Below, in pieces: positions 17,070 through 25,144 of a stretch of DNA of 64,000 nt; position 1 is the first letter of the stretch, and the number at the start of each line of letters is the position of its first letter. Origin of the DNA: DASZHJ01 sp035541215 (GTDB lineage Bacteria > Pseudomonadota > Alphaproteobacteria > ATCC43930 > CGMCC-115725); contig DATKNV010000033.1 of NCBI GenBank assembly GCA_035541215.1, positions 1 through 64,000 on the forward strand. The letters are read 5' to 3'. The translations under genes were made by a program, and so were the position numbers. The notes under the pieces were generated by a model. That model worked only from the letters and a program-made list of their open reading frames with translations, had not been told where the DNA came from and did not search any database.

Positions 17070-17420
17070 ATGATCAAGCAGCCAGCTCCATCCGAAATTT
17101 TTAGGGAACGTGTCAAAACCGCCCGCGAACTGCGTCAGTTGAAGCAGAGCGAGCTTGCTGATCGGGCCAAGTTGCCGCCCAGCTCAATCGCCCACTTCGA
17201 GGCGGGCGCTCGCAAGCCGTCCTTCGATACGCTGCGGAGACTCGCGAACGCGCTCGAAGTCACTACCGATTATTTGCTCGGGCGCGTCGATGACCCGGGA
17301 CTTGCCGAGGCGGGGGACCCACTGTATCGCGACATGGGAAAACTGACCGGCAGGGACCGCGAGATCGCGAAGGACTTCCTCGAAATGCTAGCGAAAAAAG
17401 CCGAGTCGAAGAGAAAATGA
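17070..17420 (+). CDS. capH: XRE-family repressor of the CBASS operon (CapH-like)
   Basis: This 116-residue regulator has an N-terminal HTH_3 domain (residues about 12-65). It contains RELRQLKQSELADRAKLPPS, IAHFEAGARKPSFDTLRRLA and LEVTTDYLLGR. A short helical tail follows, which is where CapP-type proteases cut and which also dimerises the protein in the studied CapH. I start it at ATG 17070; an in-frame ATG at 16998 would place coding sequence inside the palindrome. It overlaps the protease gene by 4 bp. CapH-CapP assignment comes from gene pairing, orientation and operator. Confidence 0.8.
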   Translation: MIKQPAPSEIFRERVKTARELRQLKQSELADRAKLPPSSIAHFEAGARKPSFDTLRRLANALEVTTDYLLGRVDDPGLAEAGDPLYRDMGKLTGRDREIAKDFLEMLAKKAESKRK

Positions 17421-18316
17421 CGAAGTTCCCGAGTCACGCGTTCCGCCTCAAAATGGCCAAGCAGAAGGCCGAGACGTTCCTGCGCGACGAAGGGATTGCC
17501 ACGCTGCCGGTCGATCCGTTCGCGATTGCGGCGAGCCGCGATATCGAGGTGAAGGCCAAGCCCGATGCCGCCGGAGGAGTCTCCGGGATGCTGCTCCGTC
17601 ACGGCGATGCCTTCGGGATTCTTTACGCGACACACATTCCAAGCGAGGGCTTCCATCGATTCAGCGTCGGCCACGAGCTAGGCCACTATTTTCTGGACGG
17701 CCACATAGACCACATCCTGCCTAAGGATGGAATCCACACCTCGCATGCCGGATTCGTCGCGGCCGATCCCTACGAGCTGGAAGCGGACCAGTTTTCCGCC
17801 GGCCTGCTGATGCCGAGCGTTCCGTTCAAGCGTGCTCTTGCCCGGCACGATCCCGGACTTGAAATCGTCGAGTCGCTCGCTGATCTCTGCAAGACCTCGC
17901 TGACGGCAACGGCCATCCGCTATGCGGAGCTGACTGACGATGCCGTGGCGGTCATCATCAGCACCGGCCCGACAATCGATATTTGCTTTTTCTCCGACAC
18001 CATGAAGTCGCTGCCGCAGCTCACATGGCTGCGCAAAGGTACGCCGGTCCCGCGGAACACGGCAACGGCTCAGCTCAATGCGAGTTCCGCGCGCATAGGC
18101 GATGGCGACCGAGCCGATGCGGATATCGATCTCATGGATTGGCTCGGCGGTGCACGGTCGGTTCGGGCGACCGAGCAGGTCGTTGGCCTTGGCGGATATG
18201 GCAAGACCCTGACCGTCCTAACCTGCCTCTCTTTTCAGGATGAGACTTTTCAGGAAGACGACGGTGACGACGACGAGAAACTGACCGAGCGCTGGACCCC
18301 GCGGTTCCGGCGTTGA
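17417..18316 (+). CDS. capP: ImmA/IrrE-type metalloprotease (CapP-like)
   Basis: The 299-residue protein has the zinc-protease motif HELGH at residues 86-90, followed by YFLDGH and the third-ligand region ELEADQFSAGLLMP (Glu122). The C-terminal half (about 150-299) is consistent with the GAF-like sensor domain of CapP/IrrE proteins and ends in an acidic stretch (FQEDDGDDDE). In studied cases CapP is activated by single-stranded DNA and cleaves CapH, derepressing CBASS after DNA damage. The overlap with capH and the intact active site make the same circuit likely here. Confidence 0.82.
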   Translation: MTKFPSHAFRLKMAKQKAETFLRDEGIATLPVDPFAIAASRDIEVKAKPDAAGGVSGMLLRHGDAFGILYATHIPSEGFHRFSVGHELGHYFLDGHIDHILPKDGIHTSHAGFVAADPYELEADQFSAGLLMPSVPFKRALARHDPGLEIVESLADLCKTSLTATAIRYAELTDDAVAVIISTGPTIDICFFSDTMKSLPQLTWLRKGTPVPRNTATAQLNASSARIGDGDRADADIDLMDWLGGARSVRATEQVVGLGGYGKTLTVLTCLSFQDETFQEDDGDDDEKLTERWTPRFRR

Positions 18317-18322
18317 GTTGTC

Positions 18323-18824
18323 ATGACGATTAAGCCTTCTCGCCAGTTTCTTACCGACGAAATCAGGACGACCATTAATTCTATCAAGTGATGCGTCACG
18401 CCGATCTTCGATATGAATGATCACGGCGCGGCCGAATTGCTAGGTAGCGCGGTATTGATTGAGGTAGCGCGAGACTTTTCTCCGCACCGCCAAACATGTG
18501 ATCGACGAGAGCACCCATTCAACGCTGTATATAGACGGACCTTCCAAAATGGAGGTTCTCGAAGACGACTTTTACGGCTCCGCCGCGCACGACGTGGCCG
18601 TGCTGAAACTGACCGCCGCGCAGATCGGCGCGCTCCGGAAATATGTGGCGCTCCGCCTCGATGGAAGCGCGAACCAGACCGAGGCGCCAGCATCCGAGTA
18701 TGTCGAATTCGTCGGCCTTCCAACAACGAAGAATCGCAAGATTTATCAGCAGAAAAAGATCAAAGGGCTGATCTACGCAAATGGCGGCATTGTCATTAAA
18801 ATCAATCTCGCCAAAGTCCGGATG
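18323..18824 (+). pseudogene. Broken trypsin-like serine protease gene
   Basis: A frame starting 6 bp after capP reads MTIKPSRQFLTDEIRTTINS and meets a TGA at 18389-18391. In the same frame it continues to AELLGSAVLIEVARDF. Near 18474-18486 a one-base shift is needed to join LRTAKHVIDE (catalytic His region), and then HDVAVLKL (Asp region) and YVEFVGLP. The Ser region (GxSGGP) is not visible, because homology is cut at about 18824 by transposase sequence. The nonsense codon, frameshift and truncation show that it is dead. It may once have belonged to the CBASS operon or to another defence set. Confidence 0.6.
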
Positions 18825-19096
18825 GCATTCAACAGGCCCCGCGCTTTTTCATTCGGGACCGTGACAATCGGTATCGCGCGGTCTCCGATCAGCGGCCGGC
18901 ATATCTCGGCATTACCCAGATCCGAACCCCGTCCAGATCACCTCAGGCCAACGCGATCGCCGAGCGCTGGGTGGGATCTCCGCGGATTCAATGTCTAGAC
19001 CATCTGCTCATCCTCAATGAGCGCCATCTGTGGATGGTGCTGGCGGATTACGTGGAGTATTTCAATCGCTGGCGCCCGCATCGCTCGATCGGTTGA
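18825..19096 (+). pseudogene. C-terminal remnant of a DDE transposase (IS481/IS3-like integrase core)
   Basis: The frame ending at the TGA 19094-19096 encodes APRFFIRDRDNRY, then QANAIAERWVGS, CLDHLLILNERHL and DYVEYFNRWRPHRSIG. This is the last third of an rve-core transposase, including the RDRD and catalytic Glu (AER) regions. There is no start and no first catalytic Asp, and the usual GSIRREC is altered to GSPRIQC, so it is a decayed fragment. It fuses directly onto the broken protease gene and marks the breakpoint between the CBASS and Mokosh segments. Confidence 0.7.
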
Positions 19097-19196
19097 CCTG
19101 ATGGGGTGGACGGCCCCCGCTCCCGGCATCGATGTGCCATAACGTGGTCGTCGCTGAACGCCACAACTGAGGGGAGCCATCCACCCCATCAGGTCA
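19094..19196. repeat. 17-bp perfect inverted repeat pair after the transposase remnant
   Basis: TGACCTGATGGGGTGGA (19094-19110) recurs inverted at 19180-19196, 69 bases apart. The next eight bases inward match at six positions, so the arms extend imperfectly to about 25 bp. This could be two IS ends left face to face after deletion of the interior, or a small non-autonomous element. I cannot assign a family. Confidence 0.5.
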
Positions 19197-19407
19197 GTCG
19201 TCGCTGGGCTTACGATCCTATCAAGCTTCTCTTTTGACGCCGACGGACCCATACGTTGATCCGATTCGCCGGGAGCCGCCATACAAGCAGCAGTTTCGCG
19301 CCAGCGTTTCTGGCATGTAGCCGATGTTGGCGAGCGCTGGGTTCCGACGATCAGAGACATCCTCCTTCCAAAGAACGGTAGAAGGCGCTATCCAGGTTGT
19401 ATGAGCC
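19097..19407. other. Non-coding stretch upstream of mkoA
   Basis: These 311 bases hold the inverted repeat described above (to 19196) and about 210 bases of leader before the mkoA start. I see no gene. A promoter for the mkoA-mkoB pair must lie here or in the remnant before it, but no clear -35/-10 pair stands out. Confidence 0.5.
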
Positions 19408-22400
19408 GTGGCAACGATGGCACCCGCGAAGAATAAAAAGACGGGCCGCAAACGATCCCTCGACGATCGGTTCGAGTTCGTGGGCGATGCGGTCGCCCCG
19501 GCAAACCGTGAGAAGCTGAAGGCCGCTCTCTTCGAGGTCGAGGACCGTGACGATGGCGACGCTGAGCGGACGCTAAAGCTGTGGCGCAAGACCGGCACGC
19601 CACTCGATGACGACCTTCGCGCTCTCTGGCTCCACGAGATGCGCCAAGTGCAGCGTCTTATGGCGTACTCAGGCGCGCGGGAGGTAATAGTAGACGTCCT
19701 GGAGCTCGTGGAGGACGACGCAGACTTCGGCGTAGTCCTTGAGCGCGTCGGCCGGCCCCTCTCAGAGATGCGCCGCACCGGCTCAAGACAGCACTGGCTG
19801 AAGAACCTCGCGGCGCCCCGCCAGCGTACGTTGCTGTGGCAGAACATTCGCCGACTTGCGGAGGCGCTCGGCATCGTTCACGCGCAGGGGCTCGTTCACG
19901 GCCGCGTCGGCGCCGACGCGGTCATGACTGAAGGCGCTCAGGTCCCCGACTTCCAGCTCGGCGGCTTCGAGTGGAGCCTGTGGCTCCAGGCGCCGCCCGC
20001 GAAGGAGACACATGCAAGCCTTGGGCCCGAAACGGCGGCGAAGCGCGCGCGGGCGTATTCGTTCGCGGAGGACTGGCAGGCACTGGGGCGGATGGTCGCC
20101 TCACTGCTTGGCGTTGAGGTCAGGGAGGGCGGAGACGTGGTGCCCACGCCGAGCGCCGGGTTCACCGCATCGCTCTCGCCTTCCGAACGAGACCTCCTGC
20201 GTCGGCTCGTCGCCCCATCGCGCCGCGACGCGCTCGACGCGGACGTGATCAGGCGCCGGATCGACGACACGATTGCCGGTGCCGCCAGGGCCACGTCGAC
20301 CGTAGCCGGCACGTTCATCCTCTTGTTCGACGAACGGGCCGGCCTCGGCGACGCCGTCTACGCGGCCACTGAAGGCGAGATCGCCTCAGACGATTTGGCA
20401 GCGCACCTTGAGTGGGTCGGCGCCGATCTCGACGGAGACAAAGCGCTGTTGGTGCCGCGGGCGTTTGAACCCGGAACGAGCCGGATGACGCTGGTGACGT
20501 CGCGGATGACGTACCGGCTAGCGGCGTTCTACGAAGCCGGCAGCCCCCTCTGGGACATCGCCGTCTGCCGCAAGGCGACGTTGCGGGGCGACGCGGTCTT
20601 CGTCCGCGACTATGAAGAACACTCGATCGTCCAATCCATCGAGGTCGTCGCGAGGAAGGCCGCCGCACAGGAGCTTCGCTCGCGCCTGGGCGCCAACGTC
20701 CTGGATTGGAGTGCATTCGCTGCGGTTTCCGACGGCGCCACCCTTGACGCCAATGGGTCTGTACGCTCCTCGCTCCTCCTCATTCAGGTCGTTGAGGCCG
20801 TGCTCAAGGCCCTCGAAAGCTACCCGGTGGAGATCGTCAACACCGATTCGCGGCCGGGCCGGCGCTACGCAGTTCTCCGCGCTCGGCCGGACGAAGTCCG
20901 GGACGGTCTCGCGACCGAGGTCCGAGGCCATGGAACGGCTGAGGCGCTGCGTAGGCTGTTCGAGGAGGATCAGCGCGAGGGAGAGGATAAGTGGACCATC
21001 ACGCGGTCGTCCGGCCTCGGTGCGTCGCGCCATGATGACGTGGCCGCAACCTTCGTCGACATGAAGGAATTTGAAGGAGGCGAGGCATACGAGTTCGAGC
21101 TCGACGGGGATCCACCACAGGGAAGACTTTTCCTTCGAGCTCCCGGCGACGCGGGAACCGAGCGGGTTGTCCGTCGGCGGTTCCGAAACATCGCGGCCCT
21201 AAAGACGCGCGTCGACCTGCTGGAGATGCTGGACGATCCGCTGCGCGCGCGGCGCAGTAGCCGCGACCAGCTGGACGAAGGCGGCCCGGAGTTCCAGGAC
21301 CTCGACCCGCCGAAGCAGGATGCCCTGCGGCAGCTTTGGGAGATGCTTCCCGGGTTCTTCGTCGTTGGCCCGCCTGGGGTTGGCAAGACCTATTTGGCCA
21401 CCGAGATCATCCGGCGGCGGTTCGCCGACCGGGCGTCGCGCATCCTGCTCACAGCTCAGGGCCATGACGCCCTCAACAAGCTGCAGGCAGACGTGACGAA
21501 GATGATCCGGAAGAGCGGGATGGACGACGTCATTATGGTCCGCACGACGACGAACGATCGCACGACGACCACGGACGAGGAGGTCCACAGGGTTGCTGCG
21601 GCCTATCTCGCTCAGCTCTCCGGCAGTCCGAACGTACGAGGGGCGCTGAAACCCATCCGCGAGCGCGTACTCGCACTTGAGGCCGCCGCCAGGATGTGGG
21701 AGACGCAGAAGAAGACGCTGAGCAAGGAGGACGGGGCCGGTGTGAACGCGTTCTTGAACCTTCTGCTCGATGCGGCCAACATAGTGATATCGACCGCGAA
21801 TTCGCCCGACATCGAGCGCATGGTCGAGGCCCGAGAGCAGTTCGACTGGGTGATCGTCGAAGAGGCCGCGAAAGCGACCGGGCCGGAACTCGTCGGGCCG
21901 CTGATGCTGTCCGGCCGCCGCCTCTTGATCGGCGACCATCACCAGCTTCCTCCCTTCGACGAGGAACGGCTCCTCAAAATCCTGACGGACCAAGAGTTGG
22001 TCAAAACGGCCCTCTCAGTGGCCGACCAGGTCCTCGAACCCCTCGGTGACACCGGCGTCGAGGAGCTGGTTGAAATGTGCGCAGATTCGGCGACGCGGAA
22101 GCGACTCTCCGATATCGCCGTGAGGATGCTGCAGCCGTTCAAAACCTTCGCCAACGATGACGAGCGCCGGTGCGCGGCTGATCCGGCACATGTCGGGGTC
22201 GTCGCCACCCTGACAGAGCAGGGACGCATGGACCCGGCTATCGCCGAGATCGTGTCGGTCGCCTTCTACGGTGGAAGCGGGAGACTCAAGACCGCGAATA
22301 AGAGGCTCCTGCGGATGAAAGAGCCGCCGCCATTCGCGTCCCTCGATCCGTTACCGCCCTCTCCGGTTGTCGTGGTTGATTGTGAGCACGTCAGCTCGAC

Positions 22401-23013
22401 GGGGCGTCGGGAACCGCTCGAGCGCGGGCGTCGAAGGTGGCACAACCCCTCTGAAATAGAGGTCGTGCTGGACGTGCTGCGGCATGTCAGGGCACCTCAC
22501 GATCCCGGCCCGGAGGGCAAGCCGTCCATCGCGGTCCTGACGCCGTACCGGTCCCAGGCGGACCGCTTGCAGCAGCGCATCGCCAATGCGCTCAAGGACG
22601 ACCTCTCACATCTCACTGGCTTCAGCCCGGCCCGTAGCGACGGCGAGATCGTCAGCACAGTTGATGCGTTCCAGGGCAACGATGCGGACCTTGTGGTCGT
22701 CTCCCTCGTCCGGAATAACCCACGTGCTGGCAAACGGGCGCTCGGCTTCCTCAGCGACAGTCGCCGGATGAATGTCCTATTGAGCCGCGCCAAGTTCAAG
22801 CTCGTGCTCGTCGGCAGCCTCCGGTTCGTGAAGGAGGCCGTGCGCGGCGTCAACCCCAATGGCGGAAAGCACGAGCTTTCATTCCTCACAGATGTCATCG
22901 ACACGATCAACAAGCTCACGAAGGAGAAGCGGAGCCTGTCTACCGACGGAACTTCGCACGAGATCTCTTTGGCGACGATCATTCCTCCGCGGTCATTAAG
23001 CCACCGAGCATGA
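19408..23013 (+). CDS. mkoA: Mokosh type I helicase with kinase-like domain (MkoA)
   Basis: The 1201-residue protein has a protein-kinase-like N-terminus (about 40-260) and an SF1, UPF1-like helicase C-terminus. Helicase motifs are GPPGVGKT (654-661), VIVEEAAKA (about 818), LIGDHHQLPP, VLTPYRSQAD, DAFQGNDADLVVVSL (about 1087) and RMNVLLSRAK. The kinase part keeps a VAIK-like Lys (TLKLW) and a helix-C Glu, but HRD has become HGR (LVHGRVGADA) and DFG is replaced by GGF, so it is probably a pseudokinase. With the overlapping PLD gene this is the Mokosh type I layout, an anti-phage system whose mechanism is not settled. Start GTG 19408 or ATG 19417. Confidence 0.85.
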   Translation: MATMAPAKNKKTGRKRSLDDRFEFVGDAVAPANREKLKAALFEVEDRDDGDAERTLKLWRKTGTPLDDDLRALWLHEMRQVQRLMAYSGAREVIVDVLELVEDDADFGVVLERVGRPLSEMRRTGSRQHWLKNLAAPRQRTLLWQNIRRLAEALGIVHAQGLVHGRVGADAVMTEGAQVPDFQLGGFEWSLWLQAPPAKETHASLGPETAAKRARAYSFAEDWQALGRMVASLLGVEVREGGDVVPTPSAGFTASLSPSERDLLRRLVAPSRRDALDADVIRRRIDDTIAGAARATSTVAGTFILLFDERAGLGDAVYAATEGEIASDDLAAHLEWVGADLDGDKALLVPRAFEPGTSRMTLVTSRMTYRLAAFYEAGSPLWDIAVCRKATLRGDAVFVRDYEEHSIVQSIEVVARKAAAQELRSRLGANVLDWSAFAAVSDGATLDANGSVRSSLLLIQVVEAVLKALESYPVEIVNTDSRPGRRYAVLRARPDEVRDGLATEVRGHGTAEALRRLFEEDQREGEDKWTITRSSGLGASRHDDVAATFVDMKEFEGGEAYEFELDGDPPQGRLFLRAPGDAGTERVVRRRFRNIAALKTRVDLLEMLDDPLRARRSSRDQLDEGGPEFQDLDPPKQDALRQLWEMLPGFFVVGPPGVGKTYLATEIIRRRFADRASRILLTAQGHDALNKLQADVTKMIRKSGMDDVIMVRTTTNDRTTTTDEEVHRVAAAYLAQLSGSPNVRGALKPIRERVLALEAAARMWETQKKTLSKEDGAGVNAFLNLLLDAANIVISTANSPDIERMVEAREQFDWVIVEEAAKATGPELVGPLMLSGRRLLIGDHHQLPPFDEERLLKILTDQELVKTALSVADQVLEPLGDTGVEELVEMCADSATRKRLSDIAVRMLQPFKTFANDDERRCAADPAHVGVVATLTEQGRMDPAIAEIVSVAFYGGSGRLKTANKRLLRMKEPPPFASLDPLPPSPVVVVDCEHVSSTGRREPLERGRRRWHNPSEIEVVLDVLRHVRAPHDPGPEGKPSIAVLTPYRSQADRLQQRIANALKDDLSHLTGFSPARSDGEIVSTVDAFQGNDADLVVVSLVRNNPRAGKRALGFLSDSRRMNVLLSRAKFKLVLVGSLRFVKEAVRGVNPNGGKHELSFLTDVIDTINKLTKEKRSLSTDGTSHEISLATIIPPRSLSHRA

Positions 23014-24782
23014 CGGTGCTGGTCGCGATCCCGGTCTTCCGCCTTTCGTGCACTGTCTACATCGACAAGGGCCGCGGCTGGAGCGCGGTGGACGAGTTCC
23101 TGCTTTGGTCGTTGACCGAGCACCCGAGCTCGCTGGCCGAACTCGCCCAACAGACGCGCCTTCCGCACCAAGTGGTCGTCGCGTCGGTGGCTCGGATGAT
23201 GCGGTTCCGGCTGGTCGAGGTAATGCTCGGTCAGCACGCGGCGTTTCGCGCAAGCGAGTATGGTGTCGCTGTCGTTCGGAACGGCGACGTGCTCCCCTCG
23301 TTTCCGAAGCGGTTCCCACGACCTGTCCACTTCGTTGTCGAGCGCGTGAGCGGAGGCGTGTTCCTGCGCCGGGACGGGATCCGGACGATGTCCCCGAACC
23401 AGCTCGACGTGGAGCGCCGGAATGGTGCTGCCGTCGTAATAGTGGACGTGGAGGACGGCCCTCCGTCGCTAGACCAGGCGGCGGCCTTCAACCACCTTTC
23501 GTCCGTGGTTGCGCAGGGCTGGGACGAGCAGCTGGGCGACGTAAACGACCTGACCGCCCGGGTGTGGGACGACGACTTCATGGTCGTCAGCGTGGGAGAC
23601 GGAGTAACCCGTAACCTGCCGGATGGCGCGAGCGACGCCCTGCGCGGAACTGTGGCTAGGGCCGCCAGCCTGGACGCGAGGGCTCGGCAGCTGACAGTCC
23701 CCTACGCCGGGCGGAAAGAGAGAGCCGAACCTAAGCCGAAGACGATCAGCTGCGCGTTCGATCCTGACGACTTGATCGTCGGCGGCGACGCGCACAGGGC
23801 CTGCCTGACTAAGCTGCTGTGCACGACGCACGGACGGATCATCATCCACTCGACGTTCCTCGACGAGAACAGGTTCAAGGAACTCGCTCACGCGGTCCGG
23901 CAGGCCTGCGCACGAGGCGTGTCGATTGAGTTGCTCTGGGGCACCAGCTACGACCGACCGAACCAACGCTGCGCCATCGCGGCGACGAAGATCGCGAAGT
24001 TCGTTTGGATGGACCCCGCCATGAGAGGGCGGGTAAAAGTCCACCCGAATTCAACGCACTCGCACGCGAAAATCCTCCTGGCGGACCAACCTGACGGCTC
24101 CTGGGTCGCCGCGATTGGCTCCTGCAACTGGCTCTCTTCTCCCTTCAGGTCGACGGAAATCTCGGCAGTCCTTCGCGATCCTTGGGTCGTCGCCGAAGTC
24201 GCCTCGACGATGCAGCGGATATCGGGCGGGCGAGGCCTGTCCAATCCTGTCTCCAACGAACTTGCTATGGTCGCAGCGGATCTCCGAAAGCGGCCGTCGG
24301 CCAGCGGCTCCGCGCGCATCACGGTGCTCGTCGGTGAGCACCACGATGGGCTGATGCGCGAGGCAAGCGGAGCCGCCCGGTCACGTCTCCTCGTGGGAAG
24401 CAATCGGCTTGGAGCCACCGCCGTCCCCGGCGCGCTCATGCCCAGCGAGTTCGCGGCCCGCAGCGGCCTTACGCCTCTCGTCCTCTATTCAGTAGAATCC
24501 GGGCCCATGACGGCCGAGGCCGCCGACCAGCTCGCCCACGAGGTCCAGGGCAACGGCGTTGTCCTCCTCAGATTGGAAAATCCCATTTTGCACGGAAAAT
24601 TCGTGGCGTGGAATGATGACGATCTCGTCGTCACAAGCTTCAACTGGGCTTCCGCGTCGACGAGCCCCGACAAACCGTGGGACGAGGCTGGGGTCCACAT
24701 CGAGGCTCCCGGCCTCGTGAAGACAGCGCTCGAAGCTCTGAAGACGATCTATCCCCAGCTAATCCAGATCCCTGACATTTGA
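23010..24782 (+). CDS. mkoB: Mokosh PLD-family partner (MkoB)
   Basis: The 590-residue protein starts with a winged-helix-like segment (about 25-80: AVDEFLLWSLTEHPSSLAEL). It carries two phospholipase-D-type active-site motifs in its C-terminal half: H352-A-K354 (HSHAKILLAD, then IGSCNW) and H528-G-K530 (LHGKFVAWND, then TSFNW). Paired HxK motifs form one catalytic site in PLD nucleases and lipases. Its ATG overlaps the mkoA stop by 4 bp (ATGA), so the two are co-translated. A nuclease role acting with the helicase is inferred. The long middle region (80-250) is not recognised. Confidence 0.83.
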   Translation: MTVLVAIPVFRLSCTVYIDKGRGWSAVDEFLLWSLTEHPSSLAELAQQTRLPHQVVVASVARMMRFRLVEVMLGQHAAFRASEYGVAVVRNGDVLPSFPKRFPRPVHFVVERVSGGVFLRRDGIRTMSPNQLDVERRNGAAVVIVDVEDGPPSLDQAAAFNHLSSVVAQGWDEQLGDVNDLTARVWDDDFMVVSVGDGVTRNLPDGASDALRGTVARAASLDARARQLTVPYAGRKERAEPKPKTISCAFDPDDLIVGGDAHRACLTKLLCTTHGRIIIHSTFLDENRFKELAHAVRQACARGVSIELLWGTSYDRPNQRCAIAATKIAKFVWMDPAMRGRVKVHPNSTHSHAKILLADQPDGSWVAAIGSCNWLSSPFRSTEISAVLRDPWVVAEVASTMQRISGGRGLSNPVSNELAMVAADLRKRPSASGSARITVLVGEHHDGLMREASGAARSRLLVGSNRLGATAVPGALMPSEFAARSGLTPLVLYSVESGPMTAEAADQLAHEVQGNGVVLLRLENPILHGKFVAWNDDDLVVTSFNWASASTSPDKPWDEAGVHIEAPGLVKTALEALKTIYPQLIQIPDI

Positions 24783-25016
24783 TACAAAGGCCCGGGCGAG
24801 TATCCAGTTCAATTCCGGGCGTGAAAGGCTGACGCTACCTCCCGCGCTCCCAGGATCGGAAGCTCCTTCGATCAGTCGATCCTCGCCTAGTCGCAAAAAA
24901 ACGTTGGGCACGCAATGGGCACGCAACCAGACGTAACCGATTGAATTTACTTGCAGCGAGATTCAGCGTTTCGCGGCAAAAAAGCTAGGATTTCTGCCGT
25001 TGTCCGGCCTTTTTCG

Positions 25017-25066
25017 CGCCGCTCATAACGGTGTTGTCGCAGGTTCGAGTCCTGCCGGGCCCACCA
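25017..25066 (+). other. 3' half of a CAT-anticodon tRNA (candidate attR)
   Basis: The sequence contains a 5-bp anticodon stem (CGCCG/CGGTG) around loop CTCATAA. It continues with a perfect T-arm GCAGG-TTCGAGT-CCTGC and an acceptor end CGGGCCCACCA. The matching 5' strand GGGCCCG and a D-arm are absent upstream. It is therefore the 3' half of an elongator Met or Ile2 tRNA, as left by an element inserted into the gene's 3' end. It closes the CBASS-Mokosh island. Confidence 0.65.
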
Positions 25067-25086
25067 TCACTGGAATGTACACCACA
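25058..25086. repeat. Attachment-site-like direct repeat, copy 1
   Basis: This 29-base segment begins with the tRNA end GGCCCACCATC and runs into CTGGAATGTACACCACA. It recurs with one mismatch at 26653-26681. The two copies bracket the MarR-monooxygenase-membrane protein module. Confidence 0.7.
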
Positions 25087-25144
25087 ATTCTGCCTAGCCT
25101 TTGGGCAGACAATGCCTTGCCGACGAAGAGATCAGAATCGGCGC

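Larger units (their letters stand above)
24783..25144. other. Island-end stretch with direct repeat and tRNA fragment
   Basis: No gene is visible in these 362 bases. An 11-base tandem repeat, TGGGCACGCAA, lies at 24905-24915 and 24916-24926, about 90 bases before a tRNA 3' fragment. Short direct repeats beside a tRNA end resemble the arm-type sites of tyrosine recombinases, but no integrase gene or remnant is seen. Confidence 0.5.

Noticed and set aside
19408..24782. Reading the helicase-PLD pair as DISARM (drmA/drmC).
   Set aside because: There is no DUF1998 protein or methyltransferase, and the helicase is SF1/UPF1-like with a kinase-like N-terminus, which fits Mokosh.
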